Program-made: the position numbers and the translations under genes | NCBI RefSeq assembly: GCF_000342165.1 | Contig: NZ_AMRV01000002.1 | Span: forward strand, 186,001 to 250,000 | Source of the DNA: Pacificimonas flava | Lineage (GTDB): Bacteria; Pseudomonadota; Alphaproteobacteria; Sphingomonadales; Sphingomonadaceae | DNA: 64,000 nt | Direction of reading: 5' to 3' | Notes under the pieces: generated by a model | Told to the model about the DNA's origin: nothing | What the model saw: the letters and a program-made list of their open reading frames with translations, nothing else | Database searches by the model: none | In this document: positions 33,555 to 42,903 of the stretch, piece after piece | How the letters are laid out: each line of letters starts with the position of its first letter | How positions within the stretch are numbered: position 1 is the stretch's first letter

Positions 33555-34297
33555 TCCGCCGCCGCAACATGCTCGCCGGTCTCGGCGCCGGACTGACCCT
33601 GTCCGCTTGCGAGAAGATCGGATCGACGGCGCCGGCGCAGAAGCTTCTGTCTTCCACGGATCGCTTCACCCTGGCGGCGCAGCGTCTCGTCACCGACAGG
33701 GCCGCATTGGCCCCCGAGTATAGCGAGGCGGAGATGAGCCCGATCTTCCGCGCCAATGGCAGCCGCGAACCGGCATCGCCGGAATGGCAGGCACACCGCG
33801 CGAATGGTTTTCGCACATGGCGCCTCGCCGTGCGCGGTCTGGTCGCGCGGCCGCTCAACCTGTCGCTGCCGACGCTGATGGCGATGCCGCGCCGTGTGCA
33901 GATCACGAAACATGACTGCGTGGAGGGATGGAGCGCCATCGGCAAGTGGCACGGGGTACCGCTGAAATTGGTGCTCGACCGCGCCGGCGTCTCGGACCGT
34001 GCCCGCTATGTCCTGTTCCGCTGCGCCGACGCGATTCGCGGCGTGCCTTATTATGAAAGCATCGACATGGTGGAGGCGCTGCACCCGCAGACCATCCTGG
34101 CCTATGGCATGAACGGGCAAATGCTGCCCACGGCCCACGGCGCCCCGCTGCGTCTGCGCACGGAGCGGCAGCTTGGCTATAAACACGCCAAATATGTCAT
34201 GGCGATCGAGGTGATCGACAGTTTCAAGGACATCGCCGGCGGCAAGGGCGGCTATTGGGAGGATGTTTCCGGCTATGAATGGTGGGCCGGCATCTGA
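33551..34297 (+). CDS. Molybdopterin-dependent oxidoreductase (sulfite oxidase fold), exported
   Basis: A 248-residue protein of the sulfite-oxidase/YedY-like molybdopterin domain family. The molybdenum-ligating cysteine is in QITKHDCVEGWSAIGKWHGV; LRLRTERQLGYKHAKYVMAI near the C-terminus is the other conserved block. The N-terminus MIRRRNMLAGLGAGLTLSAC combines an arginine pair with a canonical lipobox (LSAC), suggesting a Tat-exported lipoprotein. Overlaps the cytochrome b gene by ATGA. Substrate unknown: sulfoxides, sulfite or N-oxides are known for the family. It is distinct from MsrP because the local context and membrane partner differ. Confidence 0.88.
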   Translation: MIRRRNMLAGLGAGLTLSACEKIGSTAPAQKLLSSTDRFTLAAQRLVTDRAALAPEYSEAEMSPIFRANGSREPASPEWQAHRANGFRTWRLAVRGLVARPLNLSLPTLMAMPRRVQITKHDCVEGWSAIGKWHGVPLKLVLDRAGVSDRARYVLFRCADAIRGVPYYESIDMVEALHPQTILAYGMNGQMLPTAHGAPLRLRTERQLGYKHAKYVMAIEVIDSFKDIAGGKGGYWEDVSGYEWWAGI

Positions 34298-34358
34298 CGC
34301 GGGGGCCGGGGCGGGCTGGCGCGCGGCCCGCACCCTTTCCCTTCCTGCGCCCGCCAAT

Positions 34359-34958
34359 CTAGGCGCTAAGCTTGGCCGCCGTCTGGGCGACGAGCTTGCC
34401 CTGAAACCGGGCGCCGTCCAGTTCCGTCTCCGACGGCTGGCGCGATCCATCGCTCTTCGCCAGCGTGGTGGCACCGTAGGGGGAGCCGCCGACGATCTCG
34501 TCCATGCGCATCTGCCCCTGAAAGCTGTAGGGCAGGCCCACGATGGTCAGGCCATGATGCAGCAGGTTGGTGATGATCGAAAACAGCGTCACCTCCTGCC
34601 CGCCATGCTGCGTGGCGGTGGAACTGAAGGCTGCGCCGACCTTGCCCACCAGCGCGCCCGATTGCCACAGCCCGCCGGTCTGATCCCAGAAGGCCGCCAT
34701 CTGGCTGGGCATGCGTCCGAAGCGCGTCGGCGCGCCGACGATGATGCCGTCATAATCCTTCAGGTCGCTTATGGCGGCGACGGCGTGATTGTCGTCATAC
34801 TGGAAGCCCGCCGTCTCCACGATTTCGGGCGGGACCGTCTCGGGAACGCGCTTCACGTCCACCTCCGCCCCGGCTTCGCGCGCGCCCTCGGCAACCGCGT
34901 CCGCCATTTTCGCCACATGGCCGTAGCTGGAATAATAAAGCACCAGAATCTTCGTCAT
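34359..34958 (-). CDS. wrbA: NAD(P)H:quinone oxidoreductase, WrbA type
   Basis: A 199-residue flavodoxin-like, FMN-binding quinone reductase. The phosphate-binding loop [15 protein letters not shown], the conserved [24 protein letters not shown] and the [10 protein letters not shown] block are diagnostic of WrbA. It performs two-electron quinone reduction in oxidative or electrophile stress. ATG 34958 has GGGAG upstream and lies 22 bases after the pirin gene stop, giving an operon pirin-wrbA that is divergent from a LysR gene; this arrangement is common in proteobacteria. Confidence 0.95.
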   Translation of the reverse strand: MTKILVLYYSSYGHVAKMADAVAEGAREAGAEVDVKRVPETVPPEIVETAGFQYDDNHAVAAISDLKDYDGIIVGAPTRFGRMPSQMAAFWDQTGGLWQSGALVGKVGAAFSSTATQHGGQEVTLFSIITNLLHHGLTIVGLPYSFQGQMRMDEIVGGSPYGATTLAKSDGSRQPSETELDGARFQGKLVAQTAAKLSA

Positions 34959-34980
34959 TTCCAGTCTCCCTTCTTCGTTT

Positions 34981-35679
34981 TCAAATCGTGTCGACGAGAA
35001 CGATTTCGCTGTCCTCGTCCGCGGTGATGGTCAGGTCGGTTACGCCCTCGACGGCGACACCATCGCGCGCATCGGCCCGCTCTCCGTTGACGCGGATGCT
35101 GCCGGTCGCCGGCACCAGATAGGCCTTCCGCCCCTTGCCAAGCGCGTAGGTTGCCGTCTCGCCGCTCCGCAGCGTCGTCGCCGCCACGCGCCCGTCGGTA
35201 CGGATGGGCAGCGCGTCGTCATCGTCCGCCATGCCGCTGGCCAGCACCTGAAAACCGCCGGCGCGGGTTTCACGGGGGAACGGACGCGCCCCCCAGCTGG
35301 GCTCACCGCCGGGACGGGTCGGCTCGATCCAGATCTGGAACAGCGTCGTCTGCTCATCCTCCAGATTATATTCGGCGTGCTGGATGCCGCTGCCGGCGGA
35401 CATGACCTGCACGTCGCCCGCTTCGGTCCGGCCGCTGTTTCCCAAGCTGTCCTTGTGGCTAATGGCGCCTGTGCGGACATAGGTGATGATCTCCATGTCG
35501 CGGTGCGGGTGCGGGGGAAAGCCGGACTTTGCCGCAATCTCGTCGTCGTTCCAGACGCGCAGGCGGCCCCAGCCCATACGCGCGGGATCGCGGTATGAGG
35601 CGAAGGAAAAATGATGGCGGGCATTCAGCCAGCCATGGTTGGCATGGCCGAGACTTGCGAACTTACGAACTTCAATCAT
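34981..35679 (-). CDS. Pirin family protein (quercetinase-like bicupin)
   Basis: A 232-residue bicupin. The metal-binding cupin 1 motif is [16 protein letters not shown] with a later His/Glu in [10 protein letters not shown], as in YhhW/YhaK-type pirins with quercetin 2,3-dioxygenase activity. The frame is open to 35937, but ATG 35679 has GGGAG upstream at 8 bases and starts at the family N-terminus [18 protein letters not shown]. First gene of the pirin-wrbA operon; probably regulated by the divergent LysR protein. Confidence 0.94.
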   Translation of the reverse strand: MIEVRKFASLGHANHGWLNARHHFSFASYRDPARMGWGRLRVWNDDEIAAKSGFPPHPHRDMEIITYVRTGAISHKDSLGNSGRTEAGDVQVMSAGSGIQHAEYNLEDEQTTLFQIWIEPTRPGGEPSWGARPFPRETRAGGFQVLASGMADDDDALPIRTDGRVAATTLRSGETATYALGKGRKAYLVPATGSIRVNGERADARDGVAVEGVTDLTITADEDSEIVLVDTI

Positions 35680-35746
35680 GAGCGGTCTCCCGTCTTTCGT
35701 GTTGCGCAAGAGATGAGACACATTCAAAACGAAAGAAATAGAAAGG

Positions 35747-35767
35747 ATCGAAAAACACCTTTTCGAT
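35747..35767. promoter_or_regulatory. Perfect inverted repeat, probable LysR operator
   Basis: ATCGAAAA-ACACC-TTTTCGAT, 8-bp arms and a 5-base centre, ending 6 bases before the LysR ATG and 67 bases upstream of the pirin start. Position suits autorepression and control of the divergent operon. Confidence 0.65.
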
Positions 35768-35773
35768 AGATTT

Positions 35774-36685
35774 ATGGATAGCCGCATCGATATCAACGCC
35801 TGGGCCGTGTTCGACGCCGTCGCCGCAAGCGGCAGCTTTACGGGTGCCGCGCGCAAGCTGGGCGTTTCCGTCCCGACCGTATCGAAGGTGATCGCGGCGC
35901 TGGAGGCGCGCCTGGGCATGGCGCTGTTCCACCGCACCTCTCGCCGCCTGTCCCTGTCGAGCGCCGGAGAGACGGCCCGTCAGCGCGCAGCCTCTCTCGT
36001 TGGCGGGTTCATGGAGCTGGAGGAGGATCTGCGCGATGCCGATGGCCCGCCGCGCGGCCTGATCCGCCTCAGTGCGCCGCTCAGCTTCTCGATCCTGCAT
36101 CTGTCCGGTGTCCTGACGAAATTCCTGTCTGACTGGCCGGAGATCGAGATCGACTTGCATGCCACCGACCGCCGCATCGACATGATCGCGGAGGGGATGG
36201 ACCTGACGCTGCGCATCGGCAAGCTGGACGACAGCAGCCTGCGCGCACGGCGCCTGTGCGCCATCCGCATCCCGGTCGCCGCCTCTCCAGCCTATCTGGA
36301 ACGGTACGGAACGCCGACGCGGCCGGAGGATCTGGAGCAGCACAGCGTCATCGCCTATTCGCAGGCGGCGGAGCCGACGCGCTGGCGGTTCCTCCACGAT
36401 CTGGAGGGAGAGCGCGCGGTCGACGTCTCGCCTCGCCTCCTCGTCGACAATGGTGATATCGGACTGGACGCGCTGCGCGCCGGTATCGGCATAGCCTGTC
36501 AGCCGGAATTCTTCCTGTGGAACGACCTGCGCGACGGCACCCTCGTGGAGCTTCTGCGCCCCTGGTATATCGCGCCCGTCGGCGCGTTCATCCTGACGCC
36601 GCCAAGCCGCCTGCAACCGCGCCGCGTGCGATTACTGATCGACGCGCTCGTCGAGGCGTTCCGCCGTGTCCCCTGGGCGCTCTAG
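35774..36685 (+). CDS. LysR-family regulator of the pirin-wrbA operon (probable)
   Basis: A 303-residue LysR protein: helix-turn-helix in residues 1-60 (FDAVAASGSFTGAARKLGVS then VPTVSKVIAALEARLG) and an effector domain of the CrgA/AaeR subgroup (LIRLSAPLSFSILHL, GMDLTLRIGKLDDSSL, RLLVDNGDIGLDALRAGIGIA). Divergent from pirin-wrbA across 94 bp holding a perfect inverted repeat. No Shine-Dalgarno is visible before ATG 35774 (the operator occupies the place), so it may be weakly translated. The effector is probably an electrophile or quinone, by analogy with similar gene pairs. Confidence 0.9.
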   Translation: MDSRIDINAWAVFDAVAASGSFTGAARKLGVSVPTVSKVIAALEARLGMALFHRTSRRLSLSSAGETARQRAASLVGGFMELEEDLRDADGPPRGLIRLSAPLSFSILHLSGVLTKFLSDWPEIEIDLHATDRRIDMIAEGMDLTLRIGKLDDSSLRARRLCAIRIPVAASPAYLERYGTPTRPEDLEQHSVIAYSQAAEPTRWRFLHDLEGERAVDVSPRLLVDNGDIGLDALRAGIGIACQPEFFLWNDLRDGTLVELLRPWYIAPVGAFILTPPSRLQPRRVRLLIDALVEAFRRVPWAL

Positions 36686-36695
36686 CCAGGCCGAC

Positions 36696-37736
36696 CTAGG
36701 CCCAGCCCTCCAGCACCTGATCGGGCGGCCGGTGACCGTCGGCCCAGACACGAATGTTGGTGATGACCTTGTCGCCCATGGCGCGGCGACCCTCGAACGT
36801 GGCGGACCCCATGTGCGGCAGCAGCGTGACGTTCTCCAGATCGAGAAGCGCCTGCGGCACATTGGGTTCGTCCGCGAAGACATCCAGGCCGGCACCCGCC
36901 AGCCGGCCGCCAGCCAGCGCCGCAGCCAGCGCGCCTTCCTCAACGATCTCTCCGCGAGCGGTGTTGATCAGATAGGCATGGGGCGGCAGCAGGGCGAGAC
37001 GTCGCGCATCCATCAGCCCCTCGGTCTCGGCCGTTAGCGGACAATGGATGGAGAGGATATCCACCTCTGCCAGCATCGCGTCGAGATCGTCCCACCATGT
37101 CGCGCCGAGTGCCTGCTCCGCCGCCTCCGGCATGCGGTGACGATTGTGGTAGAGAACGTCCATGCCGAAGGCCTGGGCGCGCTTGGCGACCGCCCCGCCG
37201 ATCCGGCCCATGCCGATAATGCCCAGCTTCTTGCCGCCCACGCGCGTGCCGCGAAGCGATGTCGGCGCCCAGCCTGCCCAGTCGCCCGCGCGCAGCCGCC
37301 GTTCCCCCACACCCGTACGCCGCATGGTCGCCAGGATCAGAGCCAACGTCATGTCGGCCGTATCCTCCGTCAGCACGCCCGGCGTGTTCGTGACCATGAT
37401 CCCCGCCCCGTGCGCAGCCTTCAGGTCGATATGGTTCACGCCGACACCGAAATTGGCGATCAGCTTCAGGCGCGGGCCGGCGCGGGCGATGAGCGCGGCG
37501 TCGATCTCGTCCGTGACCGTCGGCACAAGGACATCGGCGTCCGCCATCCCGGCGGCGATCTCGTCCGCGCTCAGCGGCTCGTCGGCATCCCGCAGCTGGG
37601 CATCGAACAGGTCCGTCATCCTCGCCTCGGTCTTTTTCGGCAGGCGCCGCGTCACGAAGAGGCGCGGCCGGCCCGGCCGTCCTGCCGCAGCGGGCCCAGC
37701 GGCGGAAATGGCGTTGGGATTTGGGGTCTCGGACAT
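36696..37736 (-). CDS. D-2-hydroxyacid dehydrogenase (glyoxylate/hydroxypyruvate reductase type)
   Basis: A 346-residue NAD(P)-dependent dehydrogenase. The Rossmann motif is LGIIGMGRIGGAVAKRA; the catalytic Arg, Glu and His are in INTARGEIVEE, LDVFADEPNVP and LLPHMGSAT. The Pro/Ala-rich first 25 residues are likely disordered. ATG 37736 is preferred to 37772. This family reduces glyoxylate or hydroxypyruvate, or oxidises D-glycerate. It converges on the LysR gene with a 10-base gap and is divergent from the SH3 protein. Confidence 0.92.
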   Translation of the reverse strand: MSETPNPNAISAAGPAAAGRPGRPRLFVTRRLPKKTEARMTDLFDAQLRDADEPLSADEIAAGMADADVLVPTVTDEIDAALIARAGPRLKLIANFGVGVNHIDLKAAHGAGIMVTNTPGVLTEDTADMTLALILATMRRTGVGERRLRAGDWAGWAPTSLRGTRVGGKKLGIIGMGRIGGAVAKRAQAFGMDVLYHNRHRMPEAAEQALGATWWDDLDAMLAEVDILSIHCPLTAETEGLMDARRLALLPPHAYLINTARGEIVEEGALAAALAGGRLAGAGLDVFADEPNVPQALLDLENVTLLPHMGSATFEGRRAMGDKVITNIRVWADGHRPPDQVLEGWA

Positions 37737-37815
37737 GGCGAAATCGCTATGCGGGGCGGGCGGCGCGGTCAAGGCGGCCGCTGCCCCCTTGCGCGAAAGG
37801 CCGCACTGGATTCAA

Positions 37816-38343
37816 ATGGATTGCATGACGCGCTTCTTCGGGCTCCTCCTCGCACTCGGTACGCTGCTTCCGGCCGCGCACCCCGGATTCGCCGCCCATG
37901 CACAGGATGCGGAGGCCGAACGCGGACGTTCGGGCCTTCCCGTGCCGCGTTTCGTCACCCTGGGCGCGGGGGAAGCCCGGATGCGCACCGGACCGGGCCG
38001 CGATTTTCCCGTCGACTGGCTGTTCGTCCGTCGCCATCTGCCGATGGAGGTCGTCGACGAATACGGCATCTACCGGAAAGTCCGCGCACCCGACGGCTCC
38101 GAGGGCTGGATGGACAAGGCGCTGCTGTCCGGCGCGCGCTGGGGCATGATCATCGACAAGGTCGCCACCGTGCGCGCCGCGCCGGAAGTGGACGCCCCCC
38201 CGGTCTGGCGAGCGGAGCCGGACGTCCTCGTTCATATTCAGGTCTGCTCGGCCGGCTGGTGCCGGGTGCAGGCGGACAATCGCGCCGGCTATATCCGCAC
38301 CAGCGACATGTGGGGGGTCTACCGCGAAGAAGAGATCGAATAG
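37816..38343 (+). CDS. Exported protein with two bacterial SH3 domains
   Basis: A 175-residue secreted protein: signal peptide (RFFGLLLALGTLLPAAHPGFA), then two SH3b-like repeats. Repeat 1 spans GEARMRTGPGRDFPVDWLF to GSEGWMDKALLSG; repeat 2 spans KVATVRAAPEVDAPPVW to NRAGYIRTSDMWGVY. The paired MRTGP / VRAAP and GWM / GYI elements define the repeats (pfam06347-like). Such proteins bind cell-wall or other peptides. Start ATG 37816, or 37825 nine bases later; neither has a strong ribosome site. Exact function unknown. Confidence 0.85.
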   Translation: MDCMTRFFGLLLALGTLLPAAHPGFAAHAQDAEAERGRSGLPVPRFVTLGAGEARMRTGPGRDFPVDWLFVRRHLPMEVVDEYGIYRKVRAPDGSEGWMDKALLSGARWGMIIDKVATVRAAPEVDAPPVWRAEPDVLVHIQVCSAGWCRVQADNRAGYIRTSDMWGVYREEEIE

Positions 38344-38354
38344 CCCCCCTCCCG

Positions 38355-39266
38355 TTACGCACGCGGATGTGCGTTGCGGTAGACGTCGAGAAGATGCGCT
38401 GCATCCACCTCCGTATAGATTTGCGTGGAGGACAGGCTGCTATGCCCCAGCAGTTCCTGGATCGTGCGAAGATCGGCGCCGCGCGCCAGAAGGTGCGAGG
38501 CGAAGCTGTGCCTGAGCGCGTGCGGCGTCGCGCTTTCCGGCAAGCCGAGGGCCGCGCGCGCCTGCCGCATGGCGGTGCGGACGATGCCGGCGGATAGCGG
38601 ACCGCCGCGCGCGCCGCGGAACAACGGCTCCTCGGCGGCAAGATCATGCGGACAAGCGCTCCGATAGGCGTCGATTCCCTCCGCAACCGCAGCGAGCAGC
38701 GGCACCTCTCGCACCTTGCCGCGCTTGCCTGTCACGCGCAGCGTCTCCCGCCCCAGATCGCCGGGCTTCAACGAAAGCGCCTCGGCGATGCGAAGCCCGG
38801 CGCCGTAAAGGGTCAGCAAGACGGCGGCGTCGCGCTTTTCGGTCCAGTGGGCATCCGTGCCCGCCTGCCCCAGGACGGCGGCCTCGTTCGGCGCGATGGG
38901 CCGCGGCACCCGCCGCTGGATGCGCGGCGAGGCGAGCGCGTCGATCGCGTCGCAGCGAATGTTCCGCGCGCGGCGGCACCAGCGGAAGAAGGCGCGCAGA
39001 ACCGCGACTTCGCGGGCGGCCGAACGATTGGACAGGCCCGAACCGCGACGAAAGGCGAGATAGGCGCGGAAGTCGGCAAGCGCCAACGCCTGCAGCCGCT
39101 CCCCGTCGACCGCGCCGCCCAGATGCTGCTGCAAAAAATCCAGAAAGCGCCGCACCGTCGCGTCATAGGCGCGCACCGTGTGCGGCGACCTGCGCTCCGC
39201 GAGCGTCAAATGCTCCGTAAAATCAGCGGCGAGCGCCGATGCCGTCAGTGAATCGCGAGAAGACAC
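38355..39266 (-). CDS. xerC: Tyrosine recombinase XerC
   Basis: A 303-residue site-specific recombinase that resolves chromosome dimers at dif with XerD. The N-terminal SAM-like domain starts near DFTEHLTLAERRSPHTVRAYD. Catalytic residues are seen: Arg in LYGAGLRIAEAL, Lys in VTGKRGKVREVPL, HxxR in HALRHSFASHLL, His in ELLGHSSLSSTQ and Tyr in IYTEV. The open frame reaches 39614, but the true start is GTG 39266, inside the end of the DUF484 gene (22-base overlap). No integron or phage genes are nearby, so this is the housekeeping enzyme. Confidence 0.93.
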   Translation of the reverse strand: MSSRDSLTASALAADFTEHLTLAERRSPHTVRAYDATVRRFLDFLQQHLGGAVDGERLQALALADFRAYLAFRRGSGLSNRSAAREVAVLRAFFRWCRRARNIRCDAIDALASPRIQRRVPRPIAPNEAAVLGQAGTDAHWTEKRDAAVLLTLYGAGLRIAEALSLKPGDLGRETLRVTGKRGKVREVPLLAAVAEGIDAYRSACPHDLAAEEPLFRGARGGPLSAGIVRTAMRQARAALGLPESATPHALRHSFASHLLARGADLRTIQELLGHSSLSSTQIYTEVDAAHLLDVYRNAHPRA

Positions 39267-39808
39267 CGCCCGATCATGCGCGAAAGCGCCGTCCCGAGAA
39301 AGTCCAGCGTTTCCGTACCGCCCACCGGCCCCGCCGCAAGTGACGCCCGGCTGCCCAGCGCGAGCACGCCGCAGCCAAGCGGCGCGTCCAGCCGCAGCGG
39401 CACGATCCCCACGGTGCGGACCGCGCTGCCCTGCTCGCCGAACAGGGGGACATCGCCCATGGAGCCGCGCACCTGTGCGGCGCCCGCGGCGCCGTACCAT
39501 GCGCGCACGCGGCGGGCCGAGAGGCGCTGGATGCCCGCCGGCCCGGCGCGAAACGCTTCCTCCTGCGCCGCCAGCGCCAGCGCAGCGATCTCGATGCCCA
39601 GAATTGACGGCCATTCATGCGTCACCGTGCGCACGATCTGCGGCAGGGTCTCGGCAGTCAGCAACGCCGCGCATGCCGCATGCGCGGCCTCCGCCATGCC
39701 GGCGGACCCGGCAGCATAATGCGACAGTTCGGCGTTGGCCGTGCTGAGATCGGCTAGGCGCCGTTCCAGCCGCCGCCTGGCGGCAGCCTCGAAACTTAGG
39801 ACGTTCAT
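39245..39808 (-). CDS. DUF484 family protein
   Basis: A 187-residue GAF-like protein of the DUF484 family. An N-terminal coiled-coil (EAAARRRLERRLADLSTANA) is followed by a GAF-fold segment with LGCGVLALGSRASL near the end. DUF484 genes are usually found just upstream of xerC, as here, with overlapping reading frames. Biochemical role is unknown. Confidence 0.85.
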   Translation of the reverse strand: MNVLSFEAAARRRLERRLADLSTANAELSHYAAGSAGMAEAAHAACAALLTAETLPQIVRTVTHEWPSILGIEIAALALAAQEEAFRAGPAGIQRLSARRVRAWYGAAGAAQVRGSMGDVPLFGEQGSAVRTVGIVPLRLDAPLGCGVLALGSRASLAAGPVGGTETLDFLGTALSRMIGRCLLAIH

Positions 39809-39895
39809 GCGGCGGCGCTTATGCCACGCCCCGCTTACGGTCCGTTCAGCAGAAGGGTTAGCGGCGCCGTAATCATGGCCGGCGCCGCCAAGCCA

Positions 39896-40549
39896 TCAGA
39901 CGATCGACTGGCCGGTCTTCGCCCAGTCCGCCATGAACGCATCGAGGCCCTTGTCCGTCAGCGGGTGGTTCGCCAGCTGCAGCATCACCTTCGGCGGCAG
40001 CGTGACGACGTCGGCGCCGATCTTCGCCGCCTCCAGCACATGCACCGGATGGCGGATGCTCGCAGCCAGGATCTCCGTGCCGAAATCGTAATTGTCGTAG
40101 ATCAGGCGGATATCGGCGATCAGGCTCATGCCGTCGAAACCGACATCGTCGTGACGACCGATAAAGGGCGAGATGAATGCGGCGCCGGCCTTCGCGGCCA
40201 GCAAAGCCTGCGTCGCGGAAAAGCACAGCGTGACATTCACGGGCACGCCGTCATTCGACAGCGCGCGGCAGGTCTTCAGCCCGTCCGGGGTCAGCGGCAC
40301 CTTGATGGCGATATTGTCGCCGAGCGTCAGGAGCTTCTCCGCTTCCTTCATCATCGTTGCGTGGTCCGTCGCGACGACTTCCGCGCTGACGGGCCCCTCG
40401 ACCATGCCGGCAATGTCCTTGATGACGTCCAGGAAGTCGCGGCCGGACTTGGCGATCAGGCTGGGATTCGTGGTGACGCCGTCGACCAGACCCAGATCGG
40501 CCATGGCGGAAATTTCGGCCGTGTCGGCCGTATCGACGAAGAATTTCAT
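39896..40549 (-). CDS. Transaldolase / fructose-6-phosphate aldolase family
   Basis: A 217-residue short transaldolase (TalC/FSA type). The N-terminus [20 protein letters not shown] and [13 protein letters not shown] are diagnostic; the Schiff-base lysine is in [13 protein letters not shown], and [17 protein letters not shown] follows. Members act as pentose-phosphate-pathway transaldolase or as FSA. NCBI-type annotation would be fsa or tal; I cannot separate them from sequence alone. It is divergent from priA across 146 bp. Confidence 0.93.
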   Translation of the reverse strand: MKFFVDTADTAEISAMADLGLVDGVTTNPSLIAKSGRDFLDVIKDIAGMVEGPVSAEVVATDHATMMKEAEKLLTLGDNIAIKVPLTPDGLKTCRALSNDGVPVNVTLCFSATQALLAAKAGAAFISPFIGRHDDVGFDGMSLIADIRLIYDNYDFGTEILAASIRHPVHVLEAAKIGADVVTLPPKVMLQLANHPLTDKGLDAFMADWAKTGQSIV

Positions 40550-40695
40550 GAGGGGACGGTATCCGCTGCTTCGTGTGGAGGGGGAGGTTCGCGGCGCCAG
40601 ATAGCGCCTGCCCCCTGCCGGCGCCAGCAGAGTCTCATGTATATGACCGGCACCAATGGCGGGAACGGCGCCCGCTTCCTATAGATAGGCAGCCG

Positions 40696-42891
40696 ATGCC
40701 CCTGCCCTCTACCCCTTCAGCGCAGCCCCGCCTTCGCGTTCTAACCCTGAACGCCGCGCTCGGTCCGCTCGACTATGCGCCGCGCCCCGGTCTCGATGCG
40801 CCGCCTGGCAGCATCGTGCGCGTCCCGCTCGGCCCGCGGGAAATCAACGGCGTCGTGTGGGAGGCGGACCGGCTGCCGGTAAAGGAGGTGGACGCATCGA
40901 AGCTGCGCCGAATCAACGCCGTCTACGACGCCCCGCCGCTTCCGGAGCGGCTGCGCCGCCTCGCCGAATGGGTCAGCGCCTATTATTACGCGCCGCTTTC
41001 CAGCGTGGTGCGGATGGCCATGCCCATCCCCTCAGCACTCGACGGCGCGCGCACCATCACCGAATACCGGCTGACCGGCAGCGAGCCGCAGCGCCTGACA
41101 CCGCAGCGGGCCGCCGCCCTCGATGCGCTGTCGGACCGGCAGGGGGTGGTGCGCGAAATGGCGGAATGGGCGAACGTGTCCGATGCCGTCATTCGCGGCC
41201 TCATCAAGGTTGGCGCCATGGAAGCCGTGGACGCCCCGGCGGACACCCTGCCGCCCCGCCCCGACCCCGCTTTTGCCCCGGCCGAGCTCTCCGCCGAACA
41301 GACCGCCGCAGCCACGAGGATGATCGCGGCGGTGGAGGCGCGGCGCTTCGCGCCGTTTCTCCTTCACGGGGTGACGGGATCGGGCAAGACCGAAACCTAT
41401 TTGGAGGCGGTGGCAAAGGCGATCGAGGCAGGTGGCCAGGCGCTGATCCTGTTGCCGGAGATTGCCCTTACCGAACCGCTGGAACGCCGGATCGAGGCGC
41501 GCTTCGGCGTGCGCCCGGTGTCCTGGCACAGCGATCTCCGCCAGTCGCAGCGCCGCGCGGCCTGGCGCGCCATTGCAAGGGGCGACGCGAAGCTGACCGT
41601 CGGCGCCCGCTCCGCCCTGTTCCTGCCCTATCCCGATCTTCGCTGCGTCGTCGTCGACGAGGCGCACGAATCCAGTTTCAAGCAGGAGGACGGCGTCCTT
41701 TATCATGCACGCGACGTCGCCGTGATGCGTGCGAAGCTGGAGCGATTCCCCATCATCCTCGCCACCGCCACGCCGCCGCTGGAAACGCAGGTACAGGCAG
41801 AGCGCGGCACCTATGAGGAGCTGGTGCTGCCCAGCCGGTTCGGGGGTGCGGCGATGCCGGACATCCGCACCATCGACCTGCGCGAACATCAACCGCCATC
41901 GGGGCAGTTCCTGGCGCAGCCATTGGTAGAGGCCATCGAGGACCGGCTGGAGCGTGGCGAACAATCGCTCCTGTTCCTGAACCGGCGCGGTTATGCGCCG
42001 CTCACGCTCTGCCGGCACTGCGGCACCCGTATCGAGTGCCCGAACTGCTCCGCTTGGCTGGTCGAGCACCGCCTGACGCGGCGGCTGATGTGCCATCATT
42101 GCGGCCTGACCGAACCGACGCCGGACGCCTGCCCGGAATGCGGGGAGACGGGCACGCTCGTTCCCTGCGGACCCGGTGTCGAACGCATCGCGGAGGAGGC
42201 GCAGCAACGCTTTCCGGGCGCGCGCCTGATGCTGGCGACGTCGGACACGATCGGCAGCCCGGCAAAGGCCAGGGCGCTGGTCGATGCCGTGGAAAACCAC
42301 GAGATCGACATATTGATCGGCACGCAGCTCGTCACGAAGGGCTACCACTTCCCCGAACTCACGCTCGTTGGCGTCGTCGATGCCGACCTTGCGCTGAAGG
42401 GCGGAGACCTACGCGCGGGCGAACGAAGCTTTCAGCAGATCGTTCAGGTGGCTGGCCGCGCCGGACGCGGCGCAAAGGCCGGCGAGGTGCTGATCCAGAC
42501 CCATCAGCCGGAAGCGCCGGTGATCGATGCGCTGGTGCGCGCGGACGCGGCGGGCTTCTACGCCGCCGAGATCGAGGCGCGCCGCGATGCGGCCATGCCG
42601 CCCTTCGGCCGTCTTGCGGCCATCATCGTCTCTGGACCGGATGAGCGAGAGGTGGCGGAAACGGCGGCCTACCTGGGACGGAACGCGCCGCGCGACATCG
42701 AACATTTCAGCGTGCTCGGCCCGGCGCCCGCACCGCTTAGTCTGCTGCGCGGCCGCTATCGGCACCGGCTGCTGGCTCACGCCGCCCGCCGAGTCGACCT
42801 GGATTCGGTCCTCGGCAACTGGCTCGGCAGGGCGGACGTTCCCCCCGGCGTACGCCTGACGGTCGACATCGACCCTTATAGCTTCGTCTGA
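40696..42891 (+). CDS. priA: Primosomal protein N' (replication restart helicase PriA)
   Basis: A 731-residue superfamily 2 helicase for replication restart. Order: N-terminal 3'-DNA-binding domain, Walker A GVTGSGKTETYLEA, Walker B CVVVDEAHESSFKQ, the zinc-binding insert (CRHCGTRIECPNCSAW, CHHCGLTEPTPDACPECGE, eight cysteines), then motif V/VI region TQLVTKGYHFPELTLVGVVDAD and QVAGRAGRGAKAGEV. ATG 40696 is chosen because the upstream open codons are unlike the family. All helicase motifs look intact. Confidence 0.97.
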   Translation: MPLPSTPSAQPRLRVLTLNAALGPLDYAPRPGLDAPPGSIVRVPLGPREINGVVWEADRLPVKEVDASKLRRINAVYDAPPLPERLRRLAEWVSAYYYAPLSSVVRMAMPIPSALDGARTITEYRLTGSEPQRLTPQRAAALDALSDRQGVVREMAEWANVSDAVIRGLIKVGAMEAVDAPADTLPPRPDPAFAPAELSAEQTAAATRMIAAVEARRFAPFLLHGVTGSGKTETYLEAVAKAIEAGGQALILLPEIALTEPLERRIEARFGVRPVSWHSDLRQSQRRAAWRAIARGDAKLTVGARSALFLPYPDLRCVVVDEAHESSFKQEDGVLYHARDVAVMRAKLERFPIILATATPPLETQVQAERGTYEELVLPSRFGGAAMPDIRTIDLREHQPPSGQFLAQPLVEAIEDRLERGEQSLLFLNRRGYAPLTLCRHCGTRIECPNCSAWLVEHRLTRRLMCHHCGLTEPTPDACPECGETGTLVPCGPGVERIAEEAQQRFPGARLMLATSDTIGSPAKARALVDAVENHEIDILIGTQLVTKGYHFPELTLVGVVDADLALKGGDLRAGERSFQQIVQVAGRAGRGAKAGEVLIQTHQPEAPVIDALVRADAAGFYAAEIEARRDAAMPPFGRLAAIIVSGPDEREVAETAAYLGRNAPRDIEHFSVLGPAPAPLSLLRGRYRHRLLAHAARRVDLDSVLGNWLGRADVPPGVRLTVDIDPYSFV

Positions 42892-42903
42892 AACATCGAG
42901 CGG

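Noticed and set aside
38355-39266. Phage or integron integrase
   Set aside because: The tyrosine recombinase sits after DUF484 in the housekeeping xerC context, and no attachment site, cassette or phage gene is nearby.
39809-39895. Possible small RNA or tRNA between DUF484 and the transaldolase gene
   Set aside because: No cloverleaf, CCA end or strong terminator can be drawn in the 87 bases.
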